NCBI GenBank assembly: GCA_020634755.1
Contig: JACKBC010000008.1
Span: forward strand, 62,001 to 126,000
Source: Caldilineaceae bacterium
GTDB taxonomy: Bacteria > Chloroflexota > Anaerolineae > Caldilineales > Caldilineaceae
Direction of reading: 5' to 3'
DNA length: 64,000 bases
Shown: positions 24,128 through 32,417 of the stretch, piece by piece
Position numbering within the stretch: the stretch's first letter is position 1
Layout of the letters: each line of letters opens with the position of its first letter
Notes under the pieces: generated by a model
Databases searched by the model: none
Told to the model about the DNA's origin: nothing
What the model saw: only the letters and a program-made list of their open reading frames with translations
Program-made: the position numbers and the translations under genes

Positions 24128-25415
24128 AGCGCCATAAAGTTTCGTCGCGCCACACGCGACCCAATGCAGCCGAGCGCACACATTCATACAGACTGCCGTA
24201 GACCACATCCAGCCCAATATTGCCGGGCGTGTAGTGGGCAAACTTGCCCGAATTTGTCATCAAAACACCCGTGCGCGCCCGCACAATTGGCGTCACTACC
24301 ACACAGGTATCCACAACCAGCCGCACGCCCAGGCTGCGCAGCACCGAATCCCAGCCGCGCTCAACCAGCTGGTCCAGCACAAAGCGATTGGTGCAAACAA
24401 TAAACTCGACATTGGCCGCCGGCGGTTCCGCCTGGACCAGCGTCATCAGCTGGGCAAATTCGTCTACTGAAAAGTGGGGACTGCCCAGCGCCACGGCTTG
24501 GATCGCGCCGTCGGGAACCGTGGAAAGATAGGTGCGGGCGCGCTGCACATCGGCCAACGTAACTGGCTGGATGGCTTCCGGCGGCTGATTGTGCAGCGCA
24601 TCCGCCAGCGTGGGTGCTTCTGGGGTGACACCGACGGCGTGGAAGAGCGCCACCGCGCCCGAGGAAGCCGCCGCCGCGCCCAATGCTTTTAGCTGATCTT
24701 CGCTCACTGTGGGCGGCAATCCCTCAATCACGGGAATGCGGGCGCCGCAATTGGCGCCCACATAATATCCCAGCACGGGATAAAACACATCCTCATCCAA
24801 CAAGCGCTCGGGAATTTTGCGCAGCTGAAAGAGCACTTGACCACGGCGGTTTTCGGTGAGATGCAGTCCGCTGGCCGGCGCCCGCCCGGTGAGCGCGGCG
24901 CAAATGTCGATAAAATCGCCATAGCGATTGGTGCGCGCGCCCAGCACCGAATTGGCGAAAACAATGGCGTTGCTTTCGGCCCATGCAATCTGCATCCCCA
25001 AAGCCGGGCGCTGGGTCACTTGATAGGGCGCACAGGTCCAAATGGGTCGGCACCCCAGCGCTTTATAGGCATCCATGAGCTGGCGAGCGCGCAGCCCAAA
25101 CTCGGCCTCACCATCGTAATTCTCTGGATGCAGCAGATCCATGGCGCCCACGTTGAGCGTGGTCGGTACGCAGACGCGCCCACCGCCTTCCACCAGCTTT
25201 TGGGCAAACTCCAGGCCAGACATACCGTGGTAAAGGCAGCCATCAATATGAGCAGATTGAATATCCAACAGCTCTTTGGCCTCATATACCTGCGCCATGG
25301 TGACCAGAATCCGCATGGCCATCTGCTGGGCAGCCCCGCCTTCACCGGCAAGCATGGCCCGATCCCGAGAAGTAAGCGAAATAGAAATAGAGGTAGAGGT
25401 AGGTGAAATAGACAT
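24102..25415 (-). CDS. Aconitase X (DUF521) large-subunit-type dehydratase
   Basis: A 437-residue member of the aconitase-X family, which includes cis-3-hydroxy-L-proline dehydratases and archaeal mevalonate 5-phosphate dehydratase. Family marks: LTSRDRAMLAGEGGAAQQMA near the start, the Cys ligands in WTCAPYQ, GANCGARIPVIEG and VVDTCVVV, and the closing TNSGKFAHYTPG. A complete enzyme also needs the small DUF126 domain, fused or adjacent, and none is seen here. The substrate is therefore open. Overlaps the following membrane-protein gene by 26 bp. The N-terminal Ser/Thr-rich stretch may be over-long. Confidence 0.85.
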   Translation of the reverse strand: MSISPTSTSISISLTSRDRAMLAGEGGAAQQMAMRILVTMAQVYEAKELLDIQSAHIDGCLYHGMSGLEFAQKLVEGGGRVCVPTTLNVGAMDLLHPENYDGEAEFGLRARQLMDAYKALGCRPIWTCAPYQVTQRPALGMQIAWAESNAIVFANSVLGARTNRYGDFIDICAALTGRAPASGLHLTENRRGQVLFQLRKIPERLLDEDVFYPVLGYYVGANCGARIPVIEGLPPTVSEDQLKALGAAAASSGAVALFHAVGVTPEAPTLADALHNQPPEAIQPVTLADVQRARTYLSTVPDGAIQAVALGSPHFSVDEFAQLMTLVQAEPPAANVEFIVCTNRFVLDQLVERGWDSVLRSLGVRLVVDTCVVVTPIVRARTGVLMTNSGKFAHYTPGNIGLDVVYGSLYECVRSAALGRVWRDETLWRYEKTVIDG

Positions 25416-25754
25416 GAGTTGTATTGCAGGATAGCTGCGAACCTGTTAGACTTTTGAGACGAGTGACGAGCCCTTTTGGATCACACCTAACGCAGCGTTT
25501 GTACATTACGAACATACGTCACGGAAAGTTCGCACAAGGGCGTAATTTTTTTCTATAGACATTTATGCGAACTTAAAAGAAATGTGCTCACAAGTGGCCG
25601 TGCAGGCATTATCAGCGTAATTTTAACACACGACCAATGAGTCGCATAGGTGGCGCCTGGAAAGCGGTGCGTCCCCATATTGGGGCAAGATTGCGCGTGG
25701 CGTGGCCTCTCCTAAATATTGTGCTGTTGCAGATTTATAAATTAGCACCGGCAT

Positions 25755-25792
25755 AGAAGTTCGCCTTCTCGGAGAAGTCGAACTTCTGGGAC
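25755..25792. repeat. AGAAGTT/AACTTCT palindromic repeat, second copy
   Basis: GAAGTTCGCCTTCTCGGAG then AAGTCGAACTTCTGGG, matching the duplicated layout at 6976-7010. Confidence 0.5.
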
Positions 25793-25959
25793 ACCAGCAC
25801 TATTTTGTTAATACACAAAAGCGCAACATCTGCCCCTCGCCACCTTGTGGAGAGGGACGCGGCGCACCCGCTGGGGGCAGAGCCGGGAGAGGCAAAGCCC
25901 CCCAATATAGGACCCACCCGGGAAAGCGCTGTTCTCCTATCCGTGGGCTACGCTTTACC

Positions 25960-26110
25960 TACAAGTGGGGCGAATGGATTTGTGCGACGCACGCTGTCCT
26001 CAAGAATCGTTCGCGTCTACCCGTGTGCGACGCACGGTCCAGACGTTGTCTGCGCAGTCACAGCGGCCGCAGACCATGCAACACACCTGGCCTCCACTCG
26101 CGGCCAGAAA
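25960..26110. repeat. Degenerate R2-type element
   Basis: Two GTGCGACGCAC boxes 42 bp apart (25982 and 26024), the spacing class seen in other R2 elements. The inverted ends are not recognisable. Possibly a decayed copy. Confidence 0.4.
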
Positions 26111-26157
26111 GATGTGCGTAATGGTAAGTATCTGGGGGAGAGGGGGATAATCATACA

Positions 26158-26514
26158 ATGTCAGCGATTATTGAAAATACGACATCGCGTGAACGAATAC
26201 ACGGTGATCAGATAGACAATGTCGAGGCCAGGCGGGTCCAACAGTTGTGCGCGGATGTGCGGGCGCTGATGGTGCGCAAAAAGGAACAGATCTACGCCGA
26301 AATCCGCGCCTACCCCTTTCCCATCCCCGCCTGCGACGCCCAATATAACTATTTGCTGGAAAAACGCGACCGCGCCAGCCAGGAGCTGCAACAATTGGAC
26401 GCGCTGGCGGCTGCACAAGCCAATCCAGCCGCGACGCTTGCGGCGTTAAAAGCCGTAGTGGCCGAATCGGCCTTGCTAGACAAAGAGACGCGATGGCGGC
26501 TTATATCGGCATGA
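26158..26514 (+). CDS. Small conserved-looking hypothetical protein
   Basis: 118 residues, with no signal or membrane segment. The middle (about 25-95) is rich in charged and Ala/Leu residues and probably forms two long helices: CADVRALMVRKKEQIYAE and DRASQELQQLDALAAAQ. One Cys lies in FPIPACDAQYNYLLEKRD. Codon use matches real genes. It follows a long gap and precedes the aminotransferase by 143 bp, which contains a CGCACGGCT/AGCCGTGCG inverted repeat. No family recognised. Confidence 0.65.
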   Translation: MSAIIENTTSRERIHGDQIDNVEARRVQQLCADVRALMVRKKEQIYAEIRAYPFPIPACDAQYNYLLEKRDRASQELQQLDALAAAQANPAATLAALKAVVAESALLDKETRWRLISA

Positions 26515-26544
26515 AAAAACTGTAGGCTATGCCTGCGGCTGCAA

Positions 26545-26600
26545 CGCACGGCTGATAACGCGGCAGCATGGTCGCAAGTTTTGTGAGCCGTGCGCCGCGG
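26545..26600. repeat. Inverted repeat CGCACGGCT/AGCCGTGCG
   Basis: 9 bp perfect arms about 30 bp apart. The flanking GCAACGCACGG and GTGCGCCGCG resemble the GTGCGACGCAC stems at 6864-6929. Probably a hairpin of the same origin. Confidence 0.45.
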
Positions 26601-26657
26601 TCTTTCCTGCCTGTTCGCAAAGCAAGATAGCAAGATAGAACGACAGAAATATCACCC

Positions 26658-27959
26658 ATGTCACCACCACAACTTTCACCCGTTTTACAACACAAGCTCG
26701 AACCCTCCCCCACGCTGCGCATCAACGAAATGGTCAACCATATGTGGGCGCAGGGCAATGAGGTGTATCATTTGGGTTTTGGCGAATCCCGCTTTCCGGT
26801 GCACCCCATTATTCAGCGGGCCCTGGCCGACAACGCCCACCAAAAGAGCTATCTCGCTGGCCAAGGGCTGGAAGCGCTGCGCGTGCAGGTTGCCCGTTTT
26901 TACACGGCCCATTTGGGCATGAATATAAAGGCCAACCAGATTATGGTGGGCCCGGGCAGCAAAGCGCTGATCTACGCCCTGCAAATGGCGCTGGACGCGG
27001 CGCTAATTCTGCCCACGCCCTCGTGGGTCTCGTATGGGCCACAGGCCGAGCTGCTGGGCCGACCGGTGATCCAAATGCGCGCCACGCCGGCCGATCAATA
27101 TGCGTTTACGCTGGCCGCGCTGGATGAAGCCGTGGCCCATTCGCCCAAGCCACAAAAAATATTGATCATCAACAGCCCCAATAACCCAACCGGCCAGATG
27201 CTGCGCCCCGCATTGTTGCGCGAGCTGGCGGCTTATTGCCGAGAAAAACAGATATTGGTGTTGAGCGATGAGATCTACGCGCTGACGCCCCACGGCCACG
27301 CGCCACATGCGTCGCTGGCCACCTATTATCCCGAAGGCACGGTGATCCTAGGCGGATTGAGCAAACACATGTCGCTGGGGGGATGGCGTTTGGGCGTGGC
27401 CGTGCTGCCAGACACGGAAGACGGGGCGCTGCTCATGCGGGCGGCACGCGTTGTGGCGGGCGAGATCTGGTCTACGGCCAGTGCGCCCGTGCAATATGCG
27501 GCCATTACGGCTTACAGCGAAAATGCTGAACTGAGCAGCTATGTGCAGGAGTGTGCAGCCATTCACGCCATCCGCACACAGCATTTGTGGAGCTGGCTGG
27601 TCGAATTGGGCATTCCATGCGCCCAGCCCGACGGTGCATTTTACATGTTCCCCAATTTTGACCCGTGGCGCAAACCGCTGGCCGCGCTCGGCATACAGAC
27701 TTCTGATGAGCTGGCCAGCTATCTGCTCGCAGAGCATCGCATTGCCACGCTGCCGGGCACGGCCTTTGGCGCGCCGGCGCATGATTTATCGTTGCGGCTG
27801 GCTTCCAGCTATGTGGATATGGAAACCGATGCCGCCGCGGACGCCATCCTGACGGCTTATCGCACCAATAGCAATGGCGACGCGTTAATGTCACAGCATC
27901 ACCCCAAAATGGCGCAGGCCATTGGCGAGCTGACGCGTTTTGTAGAAGGATTAAAATAA
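26658..27959 (+). CDS. Class I/II PLP-dependent aminotransferase
   Basis: A 433-residue fold-type I aminotransferase. The family stretches NSPNNPTGQ (about 170), LSDEIYA (about 207) and the lysine motif GGLSKHMSLGGWRLG (PLP Lys about 236) are intact, as is the C-terminal Arg region LSLRLASSYVD. It most resembles aspartate/aromatic aminotransferases. The substrate is not determined by sequence. There is a long tail after the fold (NGDALMSQHHPKMAQAIGE). It sits 85 bp ahead of hslO on the same strand with no obvious terminator, so they may share a transcript. Confidence 0.9.
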   Translation: MSPPQLSPVLQHKLEPSPTLRINEMVNHMWAQGNEVYHLGFGESRFPVHPIIQRALADNAHQKSYLAGQGLEALRVQVARFYTAHLGMNIKANQIMVGPGSKALIYALQMALDAALILPTPSWVSYGPQAELLGRPVIQMRATPADQYAFTLAALDEAVAHSPKPQKILIINSPNNPTGQMLRPALLRELAAYCREKQILVLSDEIYALTPHGHAPHASLATYYPEGTVILGGLSKHMSLGGWRLGVAVLPDTEDGALLMRAARVVAGEIWSTASAPVQYAAITAYSENAELSSYVQECAAIHAIRTQHLWSWLVELGIPCAQPDGAFYMFPNFDPWRKPLAALGIQTSDELASYLLAEHRIATLPGTAFGAPAHDLSLRLASSYVDMETDAAADAILTAYRTNSNGDALMSQHHPKMAQAIGELTRFVEGLK

Positions 27960-28044
27960 ACGTATTTTGACTATCTAAGCACTGTTGACCTTCTGCTCGG
28001 CAGGGCAAGGCGCCGCAAGCTGGATAGTTGTAAAGGATAAAAGC

Positions 28045-28911
28045 GTGGAAGATTATCTGGTACGAATTATGGCAAAAGAGGCGGGTGTGCGCGGGCTGGC
28101 TTGCGTCACCACCGAATTGACAAATGAGGCGATTCGGCGTCACGAGGCGCAAGGCGCCGTCAGCATTGGGCTGGCGCGCGGGTTGGCGTCGGCGGCGCTC
28201 ATGGGTGCGCTGCTCAAAGTGCAGCAGCGGGTGGCGCTCAAATTTGAGGGCGGCGGCCTTCTTAAAAAGATGGTGGTCGAGTCCAATAGCTATGGCAAAG
28301 TGCGCGGCTATGCCACGCCCATTGCTGAGCATGGGGCCATTAGCAGCCCCGCCAATATGATGGACTTGTTTAGCCCAAACGGGCTGCTGACCGTCGTCAA
28401 AGATGTGCGCCTCAAGGAGCTGTATCAGGGCATTGTGCCGCTGATTTCAGGCGAGGTGGATAGCGATCTGGCGCACTATCTCAATCAGTCAGAGCAGACG
28501 CCTTCGCTGGTGGAGCTGGACCAGCATTTGGGCGAGGATGGCCGCATGGTGGTTGCCGGCGGCCTGCTCATTCAGGCGCTGCCGGGCAACGAGGCGCTGA
28601 ACCTGGATACATACGTGAACCGGCTTGATGACCTGCCACCGCTGGCCACGCTGCTGGCCGACGGCAAAACGCCGGAAGAGGTGCTGGCATTTGTGTTTAG
28701 CGGCGAAGAATATGAGCTGCTGGAAGTACGACCGCTCTATTTTGAATGCTCTTGCAGCTGGGCGCGTTCGGAACAGGCGCTGCTGCTTTTGGGCCGCGCC
28801 GAAATCGAATCGCTGATCGAAGAGCAGGAAGCGGTGGTGGATTGCCACTTTTGCCACCAACGCTATATTTTTGATGCCGCGGCCTTAGAGCTGCTGCTCG
28901 AAAAATTATAG
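28045..28911 (+). CDS. hslO: Redox-regulated chaperone Hsp33
   Basis: 288 residues, a cytoplasmic holdase activated by oxidants. The four zinc/redox cysteines are in FECSCSWARSEQA and VVDCHFCHQRY near the C-terminus, spaced as in Hsp33. The N-terminal domain has GVRGLACVTTELTNEA and LKFEGGGLLKKMVVES. The GTG at 28045 is chosen: AAAGGATAAAAGC precedes it and the family starts at VEDYLVRIM. The frame extends 20 codons upstream without family similarity. An R1 repeat begins at its stop codon. Confidence 0.95.
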   Translation: MEDYLVRIMAKEAGVRGLACVTTELTNEAIRRHEAQGAVSIGLARGLASAALMGALLKVQQRVALKFEGGGLLKKMVVESNSYGKVRGYATPIAEHGAISSPANMMDLFSPNGLLTVVKDVRLKELYQGIVPLISGEVDSDLAHYLNQSEQTPSLVELDQHLGEDGRMVVAGGLLIQALPGNEALNLDTYVNRLDDLPPLATLLADGKTPEEVLAFVFSGEEYELLEVRPLYFECSCSWARSEQALLLLGRAEIESLIEEQEAVVDCHFCHQRYIFDAAALELLLEKL

Positions 28912-28990
28912 ATGGCCGCAACTACTAAAAATAAGGCCGGTTTCACCAATCGACACCGATGCCTGTATCGCCAACACCGTTGCGCTGTAC
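28911..28990 (-). repeat. R1 repeat copy C (degenerate)
   Basis: On the minus strand GCGCAACGGTGTTGGCGATA, then AGGCATCGGTGTCGATTGG, then GGCC. The distal end is poorly conserved. It abuts the hslO stop. Confidence 0.6.
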
Positions 28991-28992
28991 AA

Positions 28993-29457
28993 CTACTTCA
29001 TCAACGCCTGGCGAATTTGCTCCATATTGCGCCGGTTCACGCCTAAATCACTATACCCCAAGCGGGAGCCAGAGCGCATGTGAAGCAGGCCATTTGCTTC
29101 ATCAAAATAGAATTCGGCATCATCCACAAAACCCATCATGCGCGTGCGCAGTTCGGCATGTACATATGTAGGTTGGTCGGTAACGATTTTCGCGCGCGGC
29201 AGTGCAGTCAAGACAGCCAGCAATTTGTCGTGCATCTGGGTGGTGGACGCGCTATATGGCAGCGGCGCAATGGCGTGTTCGGCATCGCTGCTAAAGGTGC
29301 TCACGCAATTGGGCGAAGCGGGGCAAGGCGCCAACTGCCCATCGCGAACGCCCAGATTGTCTGGCCTGGGGCTATAGACGCCCACCAGCCAGCGCAGCAG
29401 AACATAAGCCGCAAGAATTATAACGATGACGGTCCCAACAAGACGTGTAATGGTCAC
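28993..29457 (-). CDS. DUF1499 membrane-anchored protein
   Basis: 154 residues: one N-terminal helix (about 4-24, LVGTVIVIILAAYVLLRWLV), then the DUF1499 domain. Family marks are PCPASPNCVSTFSSD, the FVDDAEFYFDE strand pair and RSGSRLGYSDLGVNRRN. DUF1499 proteins are common in bacteria and have no established biochemical role. The protein should face the outside. It is bounded by two R1 copies (28911-28990 and 29500-29582), so it is a single-gene transcript. Confidence 0.9.
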   Translation of the reverse strand: MTITRLVGTVIVIILAAYVLLRWLVGVYSPRPDNLGVRDGQLAPCPASPNCVSTFSSDAEHAIAPLPYSASTTQMHDKLLAVLTALPRAKIVTDQPTYVHAELRTRMMGFVDDAEFYFDEANGLLHMRSGSRLGYSDLGVNRRNMEQIRQALMK

Positions 29458-29499
29458 GATTTCCCCCGGTGAAGTTGGTCAATGGTTGTGCTAAAAAAT

Positions 29500-29582
29500 C
29501 AGTAGACCGCAACGGCCAAAGATAGGTCAGATTCGCTCATCGAGTCCGATCCCATCCCGCCAACACCGTTGTGGCGTACTGA
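29500..29582 (-). repeat. R1 repeat copy D
   Basis: CAGTAGACCGCAACGG at the left and AACACCGTTGTGGCGTACTG at the right give the clearest inverted ends of the family (CAGTA..CCGCAA against its complement). The middle CATCGAGTCCGAT is related to copy A. Confidence 0.7.
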
Positions 29583-29646
29583 AAATGGTGGGCATCCAGT
29601 GCCGGTTTTGCTCTCTATTATGGCCGGTCCGACAGGAGAGTTCTGC

Positions 29647-30549
29647 ATGTCTTCTTCCCAAAGCGCAAAGCCCGTAAATCTCTTTGTGTATGGCACGCTG
29701 CGCCCACCTCGTGACGCCGCCGCGGTCAGCGACTCCCCCTATTTCCCCCAGATCGCGGCCCATTTAGTCTCCTACATGCCCGCGCGTCTGCCCAATGCCG
29801 ACCTGTATGATCTGGGGCCGTATCCGGCGGCTGTACCCGGCAGCGGGGTGCTGGTGGGTGATCTGCTCAGGCTGGACGCCGCGGCGCTGCCCATTGCCGA
29901 CCGTATTGAGGGGCACCCCACCTTTTATCAGCGCGCCAGGGCCGTTGTCGAAACGGCGGAAGGGGCTTGCGAAGCCTGGGTCTATTGGGCGCCCACCGGC
30001 ATCTTGGTTGGCCGTCGGCGCATTGAAAGTGGCGACTGGTTCCAACGCCGCACTGGCAATGTGCAGCCACCAGTTGTCCAAACAGCAGAAATGGAAGAAA
30101 AAGTGAATCCACAAAGTGACGCAAACCCAATTGATGAAACTCTGCAAACGCTGGTCCAGCGCTTTGCCGAGGCTGAATGTTCATGGCTCAGCACCGTCCG
30201 CCCCGATTTGCGCCCGCAAAGTTCGCCCATTTGGCACGTATGGCATGACGGCCGCGCCTATGTGGTTACGCGGCCCAATGCGGTCAAAACCGCCAATGTG
30301 GAGCTGAATCCGCGCGTCACCATCTCGCACCCGGACCCCAAAGATCCGGTGATTATTGAAGGGTGGGCCGTTGAAGCGCCCGCCATGCGCGAGGTCCTGC
30401 AACCGCTTTTCCAGGCCAAATATGATTGGGACATTTCGGCAGATGCCGACTATACCACCGTGCTGGAGATCACGCCCACCAAGCTCATGGCTTGGGGCCA
30501 ATATGGTGAAGGTCGCTGGAGAGGTGAAGAAATCTTGAGGATTGGGTAA
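29647..30549 (+). CDS. Fusion of gamma-glutamylcyclotransferase-like and PPOX (flavin/F420 oxidase-like) domains
   Basis: 300 residues. The first half (about 8-135) is a GGCT/AIG2 domain with the substrate loop VNLFVYGTLRPP, the catalytic-type Glu in ADRIEGHPTFYQR, and VYWAP. The second half (about 160-300) is a PNPOx-like split barrel: AECSWLSTVRPDLRPQSSPI, VTRPNAVKTANVELNPRVTI and a C-terminal LMAWGQYGEGRW. The start at 29647 follows AGGAGAGTTCTGC. The frame is uninterrupted, so this looks like a genuine fusion and not a sequencing artefact. The joint function is unknown. A possible theme is removal of gamma-glutamyl or F420 poly-glutamate-type adducts. Confidence 0.85.
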   Translation: MSSSQSAKPVNLFVYGTLRPPRDAAAVSDSPYFPQIAAHLVSYMPARLPNADLYDLGPYPAAVPGSGVLVGDLLRLDAAALPIADRIEGHPTFYQRARAVVETAEGACEAWVYWAPTGILVGRRRIESGDWFQRRTGNVQPPVVQTAEMEEKVNPQSDANPIDETLQTLVQRFAEAECSWLSTVRPDLRPQSSPIWHVWHDGRAYVVTRPNAVKTANVELNPRVTISHPDPKDPVIIEGWAVEAPAMREVLQPLFQAKYDWDISADADYTTVLEITPTKLMAWGQYGEGRWRGEEILRIG

Positions 30550-30584
30550 TGAATTGCAGCCAAATAAGACCGAAGGATTGAGCC

Positions 30585-31238
30585 ATGTACGAAGCGATTG
30601 CGTTAAGTGCGCAGGAGTTGGTGGATGGTCGCCCATTTACACATCCGCACTATGTTCAATACGATCGGCGCGCCATCTGTTATATGATCAAACGGCTGGG
30701 CAGCGTGGTCGACGTCATGGCCCAATTGGAAGCGCCGACGCGGCTGGCGCTTGTGCAGCAGATGGAGCCAGACCAGCGCGAGCATCGCATCATACTGGGG
30801 CCGGCCTGGCAGGTATCGCACGATTCAGCCAGCCGCGTCTTTTCGGTTGTGGGCTTTTTTGGCCAGAAGCGCTTTGATGGCGATGTGGGCCTGATTGGCG
30901 AACGGGATCGGCTGCTGACCCAGGAAATGGAAAATCATGCCGGCTTAATCAGCTATAGTTCGCTGGAATTGACCAATGGCGATTATGCCAATTGCGTCCT
31001 TTTTGTTGATGAAGCCGCCAAAGATCATTGGGGCGCCAGTTCCCTTCATTTCCAAACCGCCATCGAACTTTCACCGCTCTATTACTATTCGATCCGCTTA
31101 TACAATGGCGCGCTGACCGGCAACATCTGTCACGGCCCGGAATTGCAGCTCACCCGCGCCAAATATTATGATTATTCGTGCCAGCCGGCTTGGCGTGCAC
31201 TGCGCCGACTGGTAGATCCCGCATCCATTTATGCGTAG
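30585..31238 (+). CDS. Hypothetical protein, 217 residues
   Basis: No signal or membrane helix. The start at 30585 follows AAGGATTGAGCC and lies 35 bp after the GGCT-PPOX gene, so they are probably co-transcribed. The protein is mixed alpha/beta with a heme-peroxidase/chlorite-dismutase-like feel in short segments (VVGFFGQKRFDGDVGL, SPLYYYSIRLYNGALTG), but no catalytic signature is certain. Five cysteines, three of them in the last 60 residues. Function not assigned. Confidence 0.75.
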   Translation: MYEAIALSAQELVDGRPFTHPHYVQYDRRAICYMIKRLGSVVDVMAQLEAPTRLALVQQMEPDQREHRIILGPAWQVSHDSASRVFSVVGFFGQKRFDGDVGLIGERDRLLTQEMENHAGLISYSSLELTNGDYANCVLFVDEAAKDHWGASSLHFQTAIELSPLYYYSIRLYNGALTGNICHGPELQLTRAKYYDYSCQPAWRALRRLVDPASIYA

Positions 31239-31280
31239 TGCGTGTGCGTAAATCCGCTAAAAATTGTCCTATGGCAAGGC

Positions 31281-31314
31281 GGGTACGATAGGCGGCGAAT
31301 GTTCTATCGTACCC
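31281..31314. repeat. R4 hairpin
   Basis: GGGTACGATAG (31281-31291) pairs perfectly with CTATCGTACCC (31304-31314). The loop-side sequence GCGGCGAAT recurs in the second copy at 58632-58698. Confidence 0.55.
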
Positions 31315-31374
31315 TATCATTTAGGGTTCCCGCCGCCAATTACACCACCTTCATTGACGCGCTACTATTTAGTT

Positions 31375-31531
31375 GAGGAGTATACATAATTCGATACTCG
31401 AGTGCAACATGTCTCGTAGACCCGCGTGCGACGCACTGACCGCCATGGGGACTATTTTTCGGCTATTTTGCGGGCTAGTGCGACGCACGCTAATCGCCTC
31501 TACGCGACTGAAGCACGTATGCATATCCCTC
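31375..31531. repeat. R2 element, 157 bp copy
   Basis: Inverted ends GAGGAGTATACATA and TATGCATATCCCTC. Two internal GTGCGACGCAC boxes (about 31416 and 31475). Nearly the same length as the copy at 43333-43488. Confidence 0.65.
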
Positions 31532-31567
31532 ATTTAATTCGTTTGTAAGACTCAACTAGCTATAGTC

Positions 31568-32392
31568 ATGAACGATTTCAGCATAACCACCTGCCAAGCC
31601 GTTAATACAGTTGCTTTTACACAGGCGTTGGCCCAATATCTGCAAAATGAGCTTTCCGTGCCCGTGCCCTATGTTGGCGATCAGGAGGCCAGCTGGTCCG
31701 ACCGTCTGGAACAAGTTGCGCAGGGCCAGATTCCGCTGGGCTGGATCTGCGGTTTACACTATGTGCGGCTGGCCGACGCGCGCTTGGCAGATGACCAAAC
31801 GGGCGATCTAGAATTGTTAGCCGCGCCCGTACAAGCTGCGCCCCGCTATGCCGCGCAGCCACACTATTTCTCCGACCTGGTTGTGCGTGCGGACGCCACT
31901 TATGAAACGCCGCAGATGTTGCGCGGCGCCACGTGGGCCTATAACGAACCGGGTTCCCTGTCGGGACGGCTCAGCATGCTGCATTTTCTGGTCACCGAAA
32001 TGGGGGTTGAACAAGGTGATGCCCACCGTTTTTTTGGCCAGGTTGTGGAATCGGGCGGACATGCAAATTCGCTAAAGCTATTGCTATCTGGCCAAATCGA
32101 TTGTGCCGCCATTGACAGCACGCTGCTCGACTATCTGCGGCCAATCGAGCCGGAGCTGGCCGGCCAAATCCGCATTCTGCATACATTGGGCCCCTTTGCC
32201 ATTCCGCCGCTGGTCATCCATCGGGTCGTCCCTGCCGCCATGCGCCAACGCATCCGCAATCTGCTCGTGACCATGCACGGCTCACCCGCCGGTCGGCGAG
32301 TTTTAGCCATCGCCGCGCTGGCGCGCTTTGTGCGCTGCACCGATGCGGATTACGATTCCGTGCGGCAAATGCATGCGCTCTGCGCGCCTTAA
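31568..32392 (+). CDS. PhnD-like substrate-binding protein without signal peptide
   Basis: 274 residues with the periplasmic-binding type II fold of phosphate/phosphonate-binding PhnD: FTQALAQYLQNELSVPVPYV, GWICGLHYVRL, DLVVRADATYETPQMLRGAT, WAYNEPGSLSGRL and SGQIDCAAIDSTLLDYL. There is no signal peptide or lipobox, so it should stay in the cytoplasm. No permease or ATPase gene is near. The next gene (25 bp on) is a fructosamine-kinase-like protein. A ligand-sensing or carrier role is more likely than transport. No ribosome site is visible before ATG 31568. Confidence 0.8.
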   Translation: MNDFSITTCQAVNTVAFTQALAQYLQNELSVPVPYVGDQEASWSDRLEQVAQGQIPLGWICGLHYVRLADARLADDQTGDLELLAAPVQAAPRYAAQPHYFSDLVVRADATYETPQMLRGATWAYNEPGSLSGRLSMLHFLVTEMGVEQGDAHRFFGQVVESGGHANSLKLLLSGQIDCAAIDSTLLDYLRPIEPELAGQIRILHTLGPFAIPPLVIHRVVPAAMRQRIRNLLVTMHGSPAGRRVLAIAALARFVRCTDADYDSVRQMHALCAP

Positions 32393-32417
32393 GGCTTTTC
32401 CCAAAATTACAGATCAC

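Larger units (their letters stand above)
25416..26157. other. 742 bp repeat-rich intergenic region
   Basis: No gene supported. It holds AAGTTCGCA/TGCGAACTT (about 25527-25575), the AGAAGTT/AACTTCT repeat (25755-25792) and an R2-like pair of GTGCGACGCAC boxes at 25982-25992 and 26024-26034. It looks like a graveyard of small elements. Confidence 0.5.
31239..31567. other. Intergenic region with R4 hairpin and R2 element
   Basis: 329 bp, no gene. An R4 hairpin (31281-31314) is followed by a full-size R2 element (31375-31531). No clear promoter for the downstream gene could be picked. Confidence 0.5.

Noticed and set aside
25805..26215. 136-codon plus frame ahead of the 118-residue gene
   Set aside because: It lies in degenerate R2-like sequence with no ribosome site.
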